The notes under the pieces were generated by a model. It was not told where the DNA came from. It searched no databases and worked only from the letters and a program-made list of their open reading frames with translations. A DNA stretch of 43,452 nucleotides, from assembly GCF_009765735.1 (NCBI RefSeq), contig NZ_LMUW01000044.1, positions 1-43,452 of the forward strand, written 5' to 3'. Position 1 is the first letter of the stretch. Every line of letters begins with the position of its first letter. The stretch is from Xenophilus sp. L33 (GTDB lineage Bacteria > Pseudomonadota > Gammaproteobacteria > Burkholderiales > Burkholderiaceae_C). A program made the translations under genes and the position numbers. Of this stretch, positions 16,735 to 25,621 are shown in pieces.

Positions 16735-17664
16735 CTACAAGACCTCCAGACTTTTACCCACCTGTTCGCGGAACCAGATGTGGGCCGCGTGGCGCTGCGT
16801 CCGGTCGTGCCAGGAGATGTAGACCTCGAAGGGCGCCACCGCCATCGGCAACGCCACCTCGGCCAGGCCGTAGCGCTCGCGGAAGCGCACGACCAGCGAT
16901 TCGGGCAGCAGCGCCACCATGTCGGTGTTCTCCAGCAGGTGCGGCGCGGTCAGGTAATTGGGCGTGACGAAGCGGCGATTGCGCTGCAATCCCTCGGCGC
17001 CGAGCGCCTCGTCGACCGATTCGCCGAAGCGGTTCATCGTGTTCGGCACGATCACCACGTGCTCGAGCGCGGCGAATTCCGCCGGGCTCAAGGTCTTGCC
17101 GACCGCCCAGTGGCTGGCGCGCGCGGCGCAGACCACCCGGTCGCGAAACAGCAGCCGGTGCCGCAGTTCGCGCAGGCTGGGCGGCAGCTGGCCGACGCAG
17201 AAGTCGACCTCGCCGGCTTCCAGCACCCGGTTGAACTGCGACGGATGCACCGGATGCTGCACTGACATCGCGATCCCGGGGAAGCGCGTGCCCATGTGCT
17301 GCACCAGCCGGTCCATGAACAGGCATTCGAGATAGTCGGTGGCGACCATCCGGAACAGGTAGTGGGTGCTGTGCGGGTCGAAGGCGACCGCGCTGCCGAG
17401 CATCTCGCTCATCTCCTTGAGGATCCGCTCGGCCGATTCGCGCAGCTGCGTCGCCTTGGCGGTGGCGATGAGGTGGCCGCCGCTCTTCCCCAGGATCGGG
17501 TCGGCCGTGACCTGCCGCAGCTGGGCGATCGCCCGGCTCATCGCCGGCTGGCTGATCGACAGCGCTTCCGCCGCGCGCGAGACGTGCGCATGGTCCACGA
17601 GCGCCACCAGGCATTTGAGCAAATAGAAATTCAGTTCGCCGCTGTCGTTTCGCTTTTGATGCAT
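16735..17664 (-). CDS. LysR-type transcriptional regulator
   Basis: 309 residues. N-terminal winged helix-turn-helix (about 12-70, FYLLKCLVALVDHAHVSRAAEALSI-type helix with SQPAMSRAIAQLR) then a periplasmic-binding-protein-like effector domain. The layout resembles the NahR/NodD/PcpR group that responds to aromatic compounds. ATG 17664 is used; no Shine-Dalgarno is visible before it and upstream in-frame sequence is Arg-rich and unconserved. It reads in the same direction as the IclR gene, 117 bp upstream of it. The likely target is unknown: the divergent neighbour is the DUF2878 gene, about 300 bp away. Confidence 0.9.
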   Translation of the reverse strand: MHQKRNDSGELNFYLLKCLVALVDHAHVSRAAEALSISQPAMSRAIAQLRQVTADPILGKSGGHLIATAKATQLRESAERILKEMSEMLGSAVAFDPHSTHYLFRMVATDYLECLFMDRLVQHMGTRFPGIAMSVQHPVHPSQFNRVLEAGEVDFCVGQLPPSLRELRHRLLFRDRVVCAARASHWAVGKTLSPAEFAALEHVVIVPNTMNRFGESVDEALGAEGLQRNRRFVTPNYLTAPHLLENTDMVALLPESLVVRFRERYGLAEVALPMAVAPFEVYISWHDRTQRHAAHIWFREQVGKSLEVL

Positions 17665-17970
17665 GAAGGAGATTCGCGTGGCACACACGCCATGGGCCGG
17701 ACCGCCGGCAGCCGGTCGATTCTGCCCGCAAGTGCGGCGCGCCACAGGGCGGAGCCGGCGCCCGCGCGCCGCGGAAGATCCAAGCACGGGCCGCTTGCGT
17801 AAAGGAGTTTGTTGGACGGCATCGCCGGCGCTCTCCGCCGCCGTTGCCGGCCCTGCCGAAAGGGCGCCGCGGAGGCGTCGAAAGGACGCCACGCCGATGC
17901 CCAGCCACCGCTCCGATCGCATCCGATACCGCGCCGCCGGTGTGCCGCCGTGACGCTGCTCGCCCAATTC
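17665..17970. other. 306-bp intergenic stretch with no supported gene
   Basis: Between the divergent LysR and DUF2878 genes. The longest plus-strand frame (17663-17953) encodes only Arg/Pro/Ala-rich peptide and looks like GC-rich noise. A good Shine-Dalgarno-like AAAGGAG at 17801-17807 is followed by TTG codons at 17809 and 17812 in frame with the DUF2878 gene, but the resulting extension is Arg-rich and unlike that family. I see no clear promoter, repeat or RNA. Confidence 0.4.
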
Positions 17971-18540
17971 ATGACCGCGCACGCCGCACCGCCGGGCCGC
18001 CCGACGACCGCGATCAAGCTCGCGAACTTCGTGGTGTTCCAGCTGGCCTGGTTCGCCGCCGTCATCGGCGCCGCGCGCGGCGCGCCGCTGCTGGGCATCG
18101 CCAGCGTGGCGGTGGCGATCGGCTGGCACCTGATGGTGTCCGAGCGGGCGCTGCCCGAAGCCTGCCTGGTGATCCTCGCGATGGCATTAGGCCTGGCGAT
18201 CGAGACGCTGCAACTGTCGGCCGGCACCATCGTCTATGCGTCGAGCGTGCCGCATGCCGTGCTGGCGCCCGCCTGGATCGTGTCGCTCTGGGGCCTCTTC
18301 GCGATGGCCTTGAACGTGACCTTGCGCTGGCTGCGTCACCGCGGCTGGCTGGCCGCCCTGCTGGGCGCGGTCTGTGGTCCGCTCTCGTTCGCGTCCGGCG
18401 TGCGGATGGGTGCGGCCCGCTTCGTCGAGACGCGGCCGGCGCTGCTGATCCTGGCGCTGGCCTGGGCGATCGCCCTGCCCTTGCTGGTCTGGCTGTCGAT
18501 CCGCTTCGACGGCGTCGCACCGGAGGCATTGCAGCGATGA
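17971..18540 (+). CDS. DUF2878 family inner-membrane protein
   Basis: 189 residues with about five to six hydrophobic helices, opening with the family-typical NFVVFQLAWFAAVIGAA after a short polar tail and containing GWHLMVSE and the LxxxALGLAIETL segment. I use ATG 17971; GTG 17950 seven codons upstream is possible, and neither has a Shine-Dalgarno. No enzymatic motif. In other Proteobacteria DUF2878 genes often accompany fatty-acid-modifying cyclopropane-synthase-like genes, but here the cfa gene is 9 kb away. Overlaps the next gene by ATGA, so the two form an operon. Confidence 0.75.
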   Translation: MTAHAAPPGRPTTAIKLANFVVFQLAWFAAVIGAARGAPLLGIASVAVAIGWHLMVSERALPEACLVILAMALGLAIETLQLSAGTIVYASSVPHAVLAPAWIVSLWGLFAMALNVTLRWLRHRGWLAALLGAVCGPLSFASGVRMGAARFVETRPALLILALAWAIALPLLVWLSIRFDGVAPEALQR

Positions 18541-19181
18541 CGCACGGAGCTGCAGCGCGCTTCGCCCTGCTCTGCCTGCCTGGTTTGCTGGGCCTCTTGG
18601 CCGCGAGCGCCGCGCCGACCGCGGCTGCGGCGACCACCGACCTCGCGCCGAAAACCTTCGCGGTCTCTTTGGACGACAAGCCGATCGGCGAGCACCGCTT
18701 CGGCTTCGCCGCTGCGGCGGGCGACGAGAGACAGGTGACGAGCGACGCCAGCTTCGACGTGCGCCTGCTCGGCATCGTCGTCTACCGCTACCGCCATCAC
18801 GCGGTCGAGCATTGGCGCGGCGATTGCCTCGCGAGCATCGAGGCCCGCACCGATGAGAACGGCAAGACCACCGAGGTGCACGAGGTCGCGGACGCCGACG
18901 GCCCGCTGACCGGCTGCATCATGAGCTTCGCCTACTGGAACATGGGCATGCTCAAGCAGACGCAGTTGCTCAACGCTCAGACCGGCAAGCTGGAGCCGGT
19001 GGCGATCGTCTCGAAGGGCAATGGCGAAGTCGAAGCGCACGGCAGCAGGATTGCCGCGGCGCGCTGGCGCATCAGCGGACCGGTGCATCCGATCGACGTC
19101 TGGTATGCGGCGGACGGCCAATGGGTCGGGCTGGATTCGACCGTCGCCGGCGGGAGGCATCTGAGCTACCGGCTCAAATGA
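18537..19181 (+). CDS. DUF6134-type exported protein
   Basis: 214-residue precursor with a signal peptide (about 1-32, Ala-rich end). The mature part is rich in beta strands: FAVSLDDKPIGEHRFGF, then a block with VYRYRHHAVEHWRGDCLASIEARTD (split here by eye), a Cys at the centre (GCIMSFAYW) and a C-terminal IDVWYAADGQWVGLDSTV. It reads like the DUF6134 family, which I know only as periplasmic proteins without assigned function. Two cysteines (in GDC and TGC) might form a disulfide. Translationally coupled to the DUF2878 gene; ends 24 bp before a terminator. Confidence 0.7.
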   Translation: MTHGAAARFALLCLPGLLGLLAASAAPTAAAATTDLAPKTFAVSLDDKPIGEHRFGFAAAAGDERQVTSDASFDVRLLGIVVYRYRHHAVEHWRGDCLASIEARTDENGKTTEVHEVADADGPLTGCIMSFAYWNMGMLKQTQLLNAQTGKLEPVAIVSKGNGEVEAHGSRIAAARWRISGPVHPIDVWYAADGQWVGLDSTVAGGRHLSYRLK

Positions 19182-19204
19182 CTTGAAGAAAATCGCGGAA
19201 ACAA

Positions 19205-19228
19205 AAAAGCCCACCGAAGTGGGCTTTT
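19205..19228. terminator. Bidirectional intrinsic terminator
   Basis: Perfect hairpin AAAAGCCCAC-CGAA-GTGGGCTTTT. It has T-runs in both senses (four T on plus, six T on minus from 19203-19208), so it can end both the DUF2878-DUF6134 operon and the ribosomal-protein/tRNA-fMet transcript coming from the right. Confidence 0.88.
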
Positions 19229-19265
19229 CTGCATCGCAGGCGACTCGTGACAGTCACCGGGAATT

Positions 19266-19342
<77 letters not shown>

Positions 19343-19352
19343 GCAAGATGGA

Positions 19353-19358
19353 ATTATA
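19353..19358 (-). promoter_or_regulatory. Perfect TATAAT -10 box before tRNA-fMet
   Basis: On the minus strand, TATAAT lies 3-10 bases after the rplQ stop codon and 10 bases before the tRNA 5' end, in the only AT-rich stretch nearby. No good -35 element is seen at 16-18 bp (it would fall inside the end of rplQ), so this is a candidate promoter with partial support. Confidence 0.4.
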
Positions 19359-19360
19359 TA

Positions 19361-19762
19361 CTATTCCGAGGCGCTTTGGTCGCCATCGGCAACTTCAGTC
19401 ACATCGGGACGATCGACCAGTTCGACCAGCGCCATCGGCGCGTTGTCGCCCACGCGGAAACCCATTTTCAGGATCCGCGTGTAGCCGCCCGGACGCGCGT
19501 TGTAGCGCGGGCCGAGAACGCCGAAGAGCTTGACGACGCTGTCGCGGTCGCGCAGGCGGTCGAAGGCCAGGCGCTTGTTGGCGACGGTCGGCTTCTTGGC
19601 GAGCGTGATCATCGGTTCGATGACGCGGCGCAGTTCCTTGGCCTTGGGGACCGTGGTCTTGATGGCCTCGTGCTCGATGAGCGAGTTCATCATGTTCTGC
19701 AGCATCGCGAGGCGGTGCGAGCTGGTGCGGTTGAGTTTGCGGAGTCCGTGTCCGTGACGCAT
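19361..19762 (-). CDS. rplQ: Ribosomal protein L17
   Basis: 133 residues; large-subunit protein at the peptide-exit side. The conserved start [17 protein letters not shown], the middle [16 protein letters not shown] and the [26 protein letters not shown] end are all present, followed by a short acidic tail. Last protein gene of the spc-alpha cluster, 85 bp after rpoA; that gap contains a terminator-like hairpin. Confidence 0.98.
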   Translation of the reverse strand: MRHGHGLRKLNRTSSHRLAMLQNMMNSLIEHEAIKTTVPKAKELRRVIEPMITLAKKPTVANKRLAFDRLRDRDSVVKLFGVLGPRYNARPGGYTRILKMGFRVGDNAPMALVELVDRPDVTEVADGDQSASE

Positions 19763-19782
19763 GGTGCTTTCCTTTACTTTAT

Positions 19783-19813
19783 AAAAACGGGCAGCCGTAT
19801 CAGGTACTGCCCG
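19783..19813 (-). terminator. Terminator-like hairpin between rpoA and rplQ
   Basis: Minus-strand stem CGGGCAG/CTGCCCG (19807-19813 with 19788-19794), 12-nt loop, then TTTTT at 19783-19787. A second hairpin, GGCCCT/AGGGCC (19821-19826 with 19834-19839), lies just before it. Since rplQ must be expressed, this probably gives partial termination or 3'-end protection. Confidence 0.6.
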
Positions 19814-19847
19814 GTGCACGGGCCCTCTTCTTCAGGGCCGATTCGGT

Positions 19848-20837
19848 TTAACGCTTGTCGAGGCCGGCCGGCGGCCAGCTCTCGAGCTTCATGCCCAAGG
19901 TCAGGCCGCGCGAGGCGAGCACTTCCTTGATTTCGTTGAGCGACTTGCGACCCAGGTTCGGGGTCTTGAGCAGCTCGTTCTCGGTGCGCTGGATCAGGTC
20001 GCCAATGTAGTAGATGTTCTCGGCCTTCAGGCAGTTGGCCGAACGCACCGTCAGTTCGAGCTCGTCGACCGGGCGCAGCAGGATCGGGTCGAACTGCTGG
20101 GCGCTGCGCGGCGCCGGCGCATCGAAAGCCGCCAGTTCGCCGCCTTCGAGCTGCGCGAACACGGCCAGTTGCTCGACCAGGATCTTGGCCGAGGCGCGCA
20201 CCGCGTCTTCGGCGGTGATCGCACCGTTGGTCTCGATCTCGACCAGGAGCTTGTCCAGGTCGGTGCGCTGCTCGACACGGGCGCTCTCGACCGTGTAGCT
20301 CACGCGCTTGACCGGCGAGAACGAAGCGTCGAGCACGATCCGGCCGATCGACTTGGTCGGCTCGTCGGCGTAGCGGCGCATCGTGCCGGGCACGTAGCCG
20401 CGGCCCTTCTCGACCTTGATCTGCATGTCCAGCTTGCCGCCTTGCGACAGGTGGGCGATCACGTGGTCGGGATTGATGATCTCGACGTCGTGCGGGGTCT
20501 GGATGTCCGACGCGGTGACCGCGCCTTCGCCGTCCTTGCGCAGGCTCAGCGTGACTTCATCGCGGTTGTGGAGCTTGAAGACCACGCCCTTGAGGTTCAG
20601 CAGGATGTTGACGACGTCTTCCTGCACGCCATCGATCGACGAGTATTCGTGCAGCACGCCGGCGATCGTGACTTCGGTGGCCGAGTAGCCCACCATCGAC
20701 GACAGCAGGACGCGGCGCAGTGCGTTGCCGAGCGTGTGGCCGTAGCCGCGCTCGAACGGTTCGAGCGTGACCTTGGCCTTGTTGGGCGCGAGTTGCTCGA
20801 CCTGGATGGTCTTGGGTTTCAGCAGGGTCGTTTGCAT
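19848..20837 (-). CDS. rpoA: RNA polymerase alpha subunit
   Basis: 329 residues, the standard length. N-terminal assembly domain (about 1-235, with [25 protein letters not shown] segment, split in two here) and C-terminal domain (about 250-325) with the [17 protein letters not shown] and [14 protein letters not shown] helices that contact UP elements and activators. ATG 20837 with AGAGGAAG ribosome-binding site. Flanked by unusually wide gaps of 128 and 85 bp with hairpins on both sides. Confidence 0.99.
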   Translation of the reverse strand: MQTTLLKPKTIQVEQLAPNKAKVTLEPFERGYGHTLGNALRRVLLSSMVGYSATEVTIAGVLHEYSSIDGVQEDVVNILLNLKGVVFKLHNRDEVTLSLRKDGEGAVTASDIQTPHDVEIINPDHVIAHLSQGGKLDMQIKVEKGRGYVPGTMRRYADEPTKSIGRIVLDASFSPVKRVSYTVESARVEQRTDLDKLLVEIETNGAITAEDAVRASAKILVEQLAVFAQLEGGELAAFDAPAPRSAQQFDPILLRPVDELELTVRSANCLKAENIYYIGDLIQRTENELLKTPNLGRKSLNEIKEVLASRGLTLGMKLESWPPAGLDKR

Positions 20838-20912
20838 GCAGGACTTCCTCTCAATACCCCCGGCTCGTTACACCGGTAAGGCTGGTGAAGCGCTCGACGA
20901 GGCGCAGCCCCG

Positions 20913-20925
20913 GCGAGAACAAAAA
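20913..20925 (-). repeat. 13-nt direct repeat, copy in the rpsD-rpoA gap
   Basis: TTTTTGTTCTCGC on the minus strand, identical to 21667-21679. In both places it directly follows a GC-rich hairpin, so the two gaps around rpsD share a hairpin-plus-T-tract arrangement. Confidence 0.6.
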
Positions 20926-20952
20926 ATCAAAAGCACGGGCCGCGTCAGCGGC
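20921..20952 (-). terminator. Terminator-like hairpin between rpsD and rpoA
   Basis: Minus strand: GCCGC-TGAC-GCGGC (20952-20939), then CCGTGC, TTTT, GA and TTTTTT (20926-20921). A short stem with a discontinuous T-tract, so termination is likely partial. The tail includes the 13-nt sequence also present in the rpsK-rpsD gap. Confidence 0.5.
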
Positions 20953-20965
20953 TCGTTTTGTCCGT

Positions 20966-21589
20966 TTAACGCGAATAGAGTTCGACGATCAGCGATTCGT
21001 TGATGTCGGCGCCGAATTCGTCGCGGTCCGGAACCTTCTTGAAGGTGCCTTCGGCCTTGTCGGCGTTGACGTCGACCCAGGCCGGCATGCCGACCTGAGC
21101 GGCCAGCTGCAGCGCTTCGGCCACGCGGGTCTGCTTCTTCGACTTGTCGCGCACCGCGATCACGTCACCGGTCTTGACCAGGTACGACGGGATGTTGACC
21201 GACTGGCCGTTCACGGTGATCGCCTTGTGCGACACCAGCTGGCGTGCTTCGGCGCGGGTCGAGCCGAAGCCCATGCGGTAGACCACGTTGTCCAGGCGCG
21301 ACTCGAGCAGGAACAACAGGTTCGCGCCAGTGTTGCCACGGCGACGGTCGGCTTCCTCGAAGTAGCGGCGGAACTGCTTCTCGAGCACGCCGTACATGCG
21401 CTTGACCTTCTGCTTCTCGCGCAGCTGCAGGCCGAAGTCGGAGGTGCGCTGGCCCGAGGTGCGGCCGTGCTGGCCGGGCTTGGAGTCGAACTTCGACTTG
21501 TCCTGGATCGAGCGGCGGGCGCTCTTCAGGAACAGGTCGGTGCCTTCGCGGCGGGAGAGTTTGGCCTTGGGGCCGAGGTAGCGTGCCAC
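20966..21589 (-). CDS. rpsD: Ribosomal protein S4
   Basis: 207 residues; primary 16S-binding, small-subunit assembly protein and, in E. coli, translational repressor of the alpha operon. The conserved [19 protein letters not shown] start, the [15 protein letters not shown] block and the S4 RNA-binding domain (about 95-160, [23 protein letters not shown] type) are intact. Starts with GTG, with AGGAAG eight bases upstream. The gene is set off by 136-bp and 128-bp gaps, the widest in the cluster, each with a terminator-like hairpin. Confidence 0.98.
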   Translation of the reverse strand: MARYLGPKAKLSRREGTDLFLKSARRSIQDKSKFDSKPGQHGRTSGQRTSDFGLQLREKQKVKRMYGVLEKQFRRYFEEADRRRGNTGANLLFLLESRLDNVVYRMGFGSTRAEARQLVSHKAITVNGQSVNIPSYLVKTGDVIAVRDKSKKQTRVAEALQLAAQVGMPAWVDVNADKAEGTFKKVPDRDEFGADINESLIVELYSR

Positions 21590-21613
21590 TTGATCTTCCT
21601 TCTATGTCATCTG

Positions 21614-21630
21614 CCGCAGGGTCACTGCGG
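21614..21630 (-). promoter_or_regulatory. Leader hairpin upstream of rpsD
   Basis: CCGCAG/CTGCGG stem with 5-nt loop, ending about 24 bases before the GTG of rpsD and close to its Shine-Dalgarno. It lies downstream of the rpsK-rpsD terminator-like element. It could take part in translational control by S4, but no binding evidence exists. Confidence 0.35.
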
Positions 21631-21666
21631 GAGCCGTCGGCGACGTGCCGGGGCGGTGGGCTTGTT

Positions 21667-21679
21667 GCGAGAACAAAAA
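21667..21679 (-). repeat. 13-nt direct repeat, copy in the rpsK-rpsD gap
   Basis: TTTTTGTTCTCGC on the minus strand, identical to the copy at 20913-20925; forms the end of the T-tract after the 21686-21712 hairpin. Confidence 0.6.
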
Positions 21680-21712
21680 CAAAATGCGCAGCCGCCGTGA
21701 AGCGGGCTGCGC
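21675..21712 (-). terminator. Terminator-like hairpin between rpsK and rpsD
   Basis: Minus strand: GCGCAGCC (21712-21705), 11-nt loop, GGCTGCGC (21693-21686), then ATTTTGTTTTTG (21685-21674). An 8-bp perfect GC stem with nine T in the tail, which has the form of a rho-independent terminator, yet it sits upstream of rpsD and rpoA. Either partial termination occurs or an internal promoter follows. Confidence 0.65.
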
Positions 21713-21725
21713 CGTGCGTCGACAC

Positions 21726-22130
21726 TCAGATGCGACGACGCTTCTGCGGGCGGCAGCCGTTGTGCGGGACCGGGGTCACGTCGGCAATGGAATTGATCCG
21801 GATGCCGAGCGCGGCCAGGGCGCGCACCGACGATTCGCGACCGGGGCCGGGGCCCTTGATCTCGACGTCGAGGTTCTTGATGCCTTGCTCGACCGCTGCG
21901 CGGCCGGCCACTTCGGAAGCGACCTGGGCTGCGAAGGGCGTCGACTTGCGCGAACCCTTGAAACCCTGGCCACCCGACGAGGCCCACGACAGGGCGTTGC
22001 CCTGGCGATCGGTGATCGTGATGATCGTGTTGTTGAACGAGGCGTGCACGTGCGCAATGCCGTCCGCAACGTTCTTGCGAACCTTCTTGCGAACGCGTTG
22101 GGCCGCGTTATTGGCGGGAGCTTTGGCCAT
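21726..22130 (-). CDS. rpsK: Ribosomal protein S11
   Basis: 134 residues; small-subunit platform protein near the mRNA exit. Family marks: [22 protein letters not shown], the [19 protein letters not shown] block and the C-terminal [18 protein letters not shown] tail. The N-terminus has the Lys/Ala-rich extension usual in betaproteobacteria. It follows rpsM with a 9-bp gap. Confidence 0.98.
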   Translation of the reverse strand: MAKAPANNAAQRVRKKVRKNVADGIAHVHASFNNTIITITDRQGNALSWASSGGQGFKGSRKSTPFAAQVASEVAGRAAVEQGIKNLDVEIKGPGPGRESSVRALAALGIRINSIADVTPVPHNGCRPQKRRRI

Positions 22131-22139
22131 TTTCTATCC

Positions 22140-22505
22140 TTATTTCTTCAGGGACTGCGCAGCCTTGCGCGGACCCTTGCGAGTGCGGGCGTTGGTACGC
22201 GTACGCTGGCCGCGCATCGGCAGGCCGCGACGATGACGGAAGCCGCGATAGCAGCCGATGTCCATCAAACGCTTGATGTTCATCGTCGTCTCGCGACGCA
22301 GGTCGCCTTCGATGGTGAAGAGCGCGATCTGGTCGCGGATCTTCTCCAGATCGGCGTCGGTCAGATCCTTGATCTTCTTCGAATACTCGATGCCGCTCGC
22401 TTCGCAGATCTTGCGGGCGCGGGTGCGACCGATGCCGAAGATGGCGGTCAGGCCGATCTCAGCGTGCTTGTGCGGCGGAATGTTGATGCCAGCAATACGT
22501 GCCAT
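22140..22505 (-). CDS. rpsM: Ribosomal protein S13
   Basis: 121 residues; small-subunit head protein contacting the P-site tRNA and L5. Starts [10 protein letters not shown], contains [15 protein letters not shown] (helix-hairpin-helix) and the [20 protein letters not shown]-terminal tail. Only 24 bp separate it from rpmJ, leaving no space for an E. coli-type S4 pseudoknot leader before rpsM. Confidence 0.98.
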   Translation of the reverse strand: MARIAGINIPPHKHAEIGLTAIFGIGRTRARKICEASGIEYSKKIKDLTDADLEKIRDQIALFTIEGDLRRETTMNIKRLMDIGCYRGFRHRRGLPMRGQRTRTNARTRKGPRKAAQSLKK

Positions 22506-22529
22506 GTGCGTCCTCTATATCTCTAACAA

Positions 22530-22643
22530 TCAACCCTGGCGCTGCTTGTGGCGCGGGTCGGAGCAGATCACGCGCACCACACCCTTGCGGCGGATGATCT
22601 TGCAATTACGGCAAATGGTTTTGACCGAAGCCGAAACTCTCAT
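22530..22643 (-). CDS. rpmJ: Ribosomal protein L36, zinc-binding form
   Basis: 37 residues, [20 protein letters not shown] then [14 protein letters not shown]. The zinc ligands C11, C14, C27 and H32 are present, so this is the C+ (zinc) paralogue. AGGAG lies 7 bases before the ATG at 22643. In many betaproteobacteria infA sits between secY and rpmJ; here that gap is 70 bp and contains no gene. Confidence 0.97.
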   Translation of the reverse strand: MRVSASVKTICRNCKIIRRKGVVRVICSDPRHKQRQG

Positions 22644-22713
22644 TTCATTCTCCTAAAACTGTTCAACTTGGCGACCCATTCGCCCGATTCAAGTACGTTC
22701 CAAGACCTGTCGA

Positions 22714-24024
22714 TTAGGACGTCTTGAAGTTGGCTTTCTTCAGCAGCGACTCGTATTGCTGCGACATCATGTAGTTCTGCACCTGGGCCATGAAGTCCAT
22801 GGTGACCACCACGATGATCATCAGCGAGGTGCCGCCGAAATAGAACGGCACGTTGTACTTCAGGATCAGGAACTCCGGCAGCAGGCAGACGAAGGTGATG
22901 TACACCGCGCCGGCCAACGTCAGGCGAACCAGGATCTTGTCGATGTAGCGCGCGGTCTGGTCACCCGGGCGAATGCCAGGAATGAACGCACCGCTCTTCT
23001 TCAGGTTGTCCGCGGTCTCGCGGCTGTTGAAGACCAAGGCCGTGTAGAAGAAGCAGAAGAACACGATCGCGCTGGCATACAGCAACACGTAGATCGGCTG
23101 GCCCGGGCGCAGTGCGCTCGCGACGTCCTTGATCCAGCGCATGCTGTCGCCGGTGCTCATCCAGCCGACGATGGTGGTCGGCAGCAGGATGATCGAGCTG
23201 GCGAAGATCGGCGGGATCACGCCGGCCATGTTCAGCTTCAAGGGCAGGTGCGACGACTGGCCGCCATAGACCTTGTTGCCGACCTGGCGCCGCGCGTAGT
23301 TCACGAGGATCTTGCGCTGGCCGCGTTCGACGAACACCACGAAGTAGGTGACCAGCACCACGATCGCGATGATGAAGAGCGCGACGATCGGGTTCATCGC
23401 ACCGGTGCTCACCAGCGAACCGAGGCCGCCGACCGCGTTGGGCAGGCCCGCCGCGATGCCCGCGAAGATCAGGATCGAGATGCCGTTGCCGAGACCGCGT
23501 TCGGTGATCTGCTCGCCGAGCCACATCAGGAACATCGAGCCGGCCGTGAGGCTGACCATGGCCGTGATGCGGAAGCCGAAGCCGGGCGAGACCACCAGGC
23601 CGGCCGACGACTCGAGCGCCACCGCGATGCTGAACGACTGGAACAGCGCCAGGCCCAATGCACCGTAGCGGGTGTACTGGGTGATCTTGCGGCGTCCGGC
23701 CTCGCCTTCCTTCTTCATCTGCTCGAAGGTCGGCACCACGTAGGTCATCAACTGCAGGATGATCGATGCCGAGATGTACGGCATGATGCCCAGCGCGAAC
23801 ACGGTGAAGCGCGACAGCGCCCCGCCCGAGAACATGTTGAACAGGCTCAGGATGCCGCCCTGCTGCCCCTGGAACAGCTGTGCCAGCTGGTCCGGGTTGA
23901 TGCCCGGCACCGGGATGTGCGCGCCGACGCGATAGACCACGAGGGCGAGCAGCAAGAAGACCAGCCGACGACGGAGGTCGCCGAACTTGCCTGTCTTTGC
24001 GAGCGTTGCCGAGTTGGTTGCCAC
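22714..24024 (-). CDS. secY: Protein translocase channel subunit SecY
   Basis: 436-residue inner-membrane protein with ten transmembrane helices; the central pore of the Sec machinery with SecE/SecG and SecA. Recognised from [13 protein letters not shown], the [23 protein letters not shown] plug region (quoted in part), the [10 protein letters not shown] loop and [14 protein letters not shown] cytosolic loop. GTG start at 24024. Lies between rplO and rpmJ as in other proteobacterial spc operons. Confidence 0.98.
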   Translation of the reverse strand: MATNSATLAKTGKFGDLRRRLVFLLLALVVYRVGAHIPVPGINPDQLAQLFQGQQGGILSLFNMFSGGALSRFTVFALGIMPYISASIILQLMTYVVPTFEQMKKEGEAGRRKITQYTRYGALGLALFQSFSIAVALESSAGLVVSPGFGFRITAMVSLTAGSMFLMWLGEQITERGLGNGISILIFAGIAAGLPNAVGGLGSLVSTGAMNPIVALFIIAIVVLVTYFVVFVERGQRKILVNYARRQVGNKVYGGQSSHLPLKLNMAGVIPPIFASSIILLPTTIVGWMSTGDSMRWIKDVASALRPGQPIYVLLYASAIVFFCFFYTALVFNSRETADNLKKSGAFIPGIRPGDQTARYIDKILVRLTLAGAVYITFVCLLPEFLILKYNVPFYFGGTSLMIIVVVTMDFMAQVQNYMMSQQYESLLKKANFKTS

Positions 24025-24050
24025 GTAGAGCTTCTTTCAGTCCGTGAGGA

Positions 24051-24482
24051 TCAGGCGATGCTGCCGCCGGCGGCTTCGATCGCGGCCTTGGCGCCAGCGG
24101 TCGCGCCGATGCCCGTCAGCTTGACGGCCTTGGTCAGTTCACCGGTCTTGATGACCTTGACGACCTTGGCGATCTGGCCCACGAGACCGGCTTGCTTGAG
24201 CGCCAGCAGGTCCACTTCGGCCAGGCCGAGCTGCTCGAGGGCGGTCAGCGTGACTTCGGCGTTGTACTTGAGCGATTGCGACTTGAAGCCGCGCTTCGGC
24301 AGGCGCCGCTGCAAAGGCATCTGACCGCCTTCGAAGCCGACCTTGTGGAAACCGCCCGCACGCGACTTCTGACCCTTGTGACCGCGACCCGCGGTCTTGC
24401 CCAGGCCCGAGCCGATGCCGCGACCGACACGGCGCTTTGCATGCTTGGCGCCGTCTGCGGGCTTGATGCCATTGAGTTCCAT
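24051..24482 (-). CDS. rplO: Ribosomal protein L15
   Basis: 143 residues. The Gly/Lys-rich N-terminal extension ([23 protein letters not shown]) threads into 23S rRNA; the C-terminal globular part has the [18 protein letters not shown] motif. ATG 24482; precedes secY by 26 bp. Confidence 0.98.
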   Translation of the reverse strand: MELNGIKPADGAKHAKRRVGRGIGSGLGKTAGRGHKGQKSRAGGFHKVGFEGGQMPLQRRLPKRGFKSQSLKYNAEVTLTALEQLGLAEVDLLALKQAGLVGQIAKVVKVIKTGELTKAVKLTGIGATAGAKAAIEAAGGSIA

Positions 24483-24503
24483 ATGCGTCTCTCTCGGCTC
24501 TGC

Positions 24504-24689
24504 TTAGAGCACTTTGACCAGATAGCTGATCTTGTTGATCATGCCGCGCACTGCGGGCGTGTCCTGCAGCTCGCTCACGCTGTTGAGTTTGCGCAGGCCC
24601 AGGCCGCGCACGGTCGCGCGATGCGATTCCTTGGTGCCGATCGGGCTCTTGACCAGTTGCACCTTGAGCGTTTGTTGTTGCGTCGTCAT
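24504..24689 (-). CDS. rpmD: Ribosomal protein L30
   Basis: 61 residues, the standard bacterial length. Contains [27 protein letters not shown] (split at the RATV by eye) and ends with [17 protein letters not shown] 24689 follows the rpsE stop by 14 bp. Confidence 0.97.
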   Translation of the reverse strand: MTTQQQTLKVQLVKSPIGTKESHRATVRGLGLRKLNSVSELQDTPAVRGMINKISYLVKVL

Positions 24690-24703
24690 CGGACTCTTCC
24701 AGT

Positions 24704-25222
24704 TCAGGCGAAGAGCTCTTCGACCGTCAGGCCGCGCTTGGCAGCGACTTCGGAGGCGGTGGTCGAGTTCTTCAGGCCGTCCAGGGTGGCGCGGACCATG
24801 TTGTAGGGGTTCGACGAACCATGGCTCTTGGCCACGATGTCGGTGATGCCCATGACTTCGAAGACGGCGCGCATCGGGCCGCCGGCGATGATGCCGGTAC
24901 CCTTGGGCGCCGGGATCATGACGACCGAGGCGGCGCCATGGTGACCCGTCACGCGGTGATGCAGCGTGCCATTCTTGATCGAGATCTTGGCCAGGTTGCG
25001 ACGGGCTTCTTCCATCGCCTTCTGCACGGCGGCGGGCACTTCCTTGGACTTGCCCTTGCCCATGCCGACGCGGCCGTCGCCGTCGCCCACCACGGTGAGT
25101 GCGGCGAAACCAAGGATACGACCACCCTTCACCACCTTGGTGACGCGGTTGATCGCGATCATCTTCTCGCGCAGACCGTCTTCGGGGCCTTCGCTCTGCG
25201 TTCTTGCCTGAATCTTTGCCAT
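24704..25222 (-). CDS. rpsE: Ribosomal protein S5
   Basis: 172 residues; small-subunit protein at the mRNA entry, involved in fidelity. [22 protein letters not shown] double-stranded RNA-binding segment (here [12 protein letters not shown]), [19 protein letters not shown] and the C-terminal [15 protein letters not shown] block. ATG 25222 is chosen because upstream in-frame residues are Pro/Arg-rich read-through of rplR in another frame. Confidence 0.98.
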   Translation of the reverse strand: MAKIQARTQSEGPEDGLREKMIAINRVTKVVKGGRILGFAALTVVGDGDGRVGMGKGKSKEVPAAVQKAMEEARRNLAKISIKNGTLHHRVTGHHGAASVVMIPAPKGTGIIAGGPMRAVFEVMGITDIVAKSHGSSNPYNMVRATLDGLKNSTTASEVAAKRGLTVEELFA

Positions 25223-25241
25223 TTTGATTTCTCGTGTCCGG

Positions 25242-25610
25242 TTAGAACTGCAGGCCGGCTTCGCGGGCCGCTTCGGCCAGCGCCTTGACGCGGCCGTGGT
25301 AGGCGAAACCGGCGCGGTCGAAGGCGACCTTCTCGACGCCGGCGGCCTTCGCCTTTTCAGCGATGCGCTTGCCGATGGCGGTGGCCGCGGCAGCGGTGGC
25401 ACCCTTGCCCGACGCGCCCAGTGAAGCGCGCATTTCGGCTTCGGCGGTCGAGGCGGTGGCGATCACCTTGGAGCCGTCGTCGGAGATGACGGTGGCGTAG
25501 ATGTGCAGGTTGGTGCGGTTCACCGTCAGGCGAGCCACACCCTGCGTCGCGATGCGAATGCGGGTCTGGCGCGAGCGGCGAAGGCGCTGTGCTTTCTTGG
25601 TCAACATCAT
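25242..25610 (-). CDS. rplR: Ribosomal protein L18
   Basis: 122 residues (121 if the second of two adjacent ATGs is used). 5S rRNA-binding protein with [31 protein letters not shown] and the [21 protein letters not shown]-terminal block. GGGG at about 7 bases before ATG 25610 slightly favours the first ATG, whereas most homologues have the single-Met form. Confidence 0.97.
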   Translation of the reverse strand: MMLTKKAQRLRRSRQTRIRIATQGVARLTVNRTNLHIYATVISDDGSKVIATASTAEAEMRASLGASGKGATAAAATAIGKRIAEKAKAAGVEKVAFDRAGFAYHGRVKALAEAAREAGLQF

Positions 25611-25621
25611 TTTGCTGCCCC

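Noticed and set aside
17663..17953. Possible small plus-strand gene between LysR and DUF2878 genes
   Set aside because: Pro/Arg/Ala-rich with no secondary-structure pattern and no ribosome-binding site; best read as non-coding.
17809..17970. TTG start with AAAGGAG Shine-Dalgarno as an extended start of the DUF2878 gene
   Set aside because: The added 50 or so residues are Arg/Cys-rich and unlike the family, whose members begin just before the NFVVFQ helix; spacing to the TTG is also too short.
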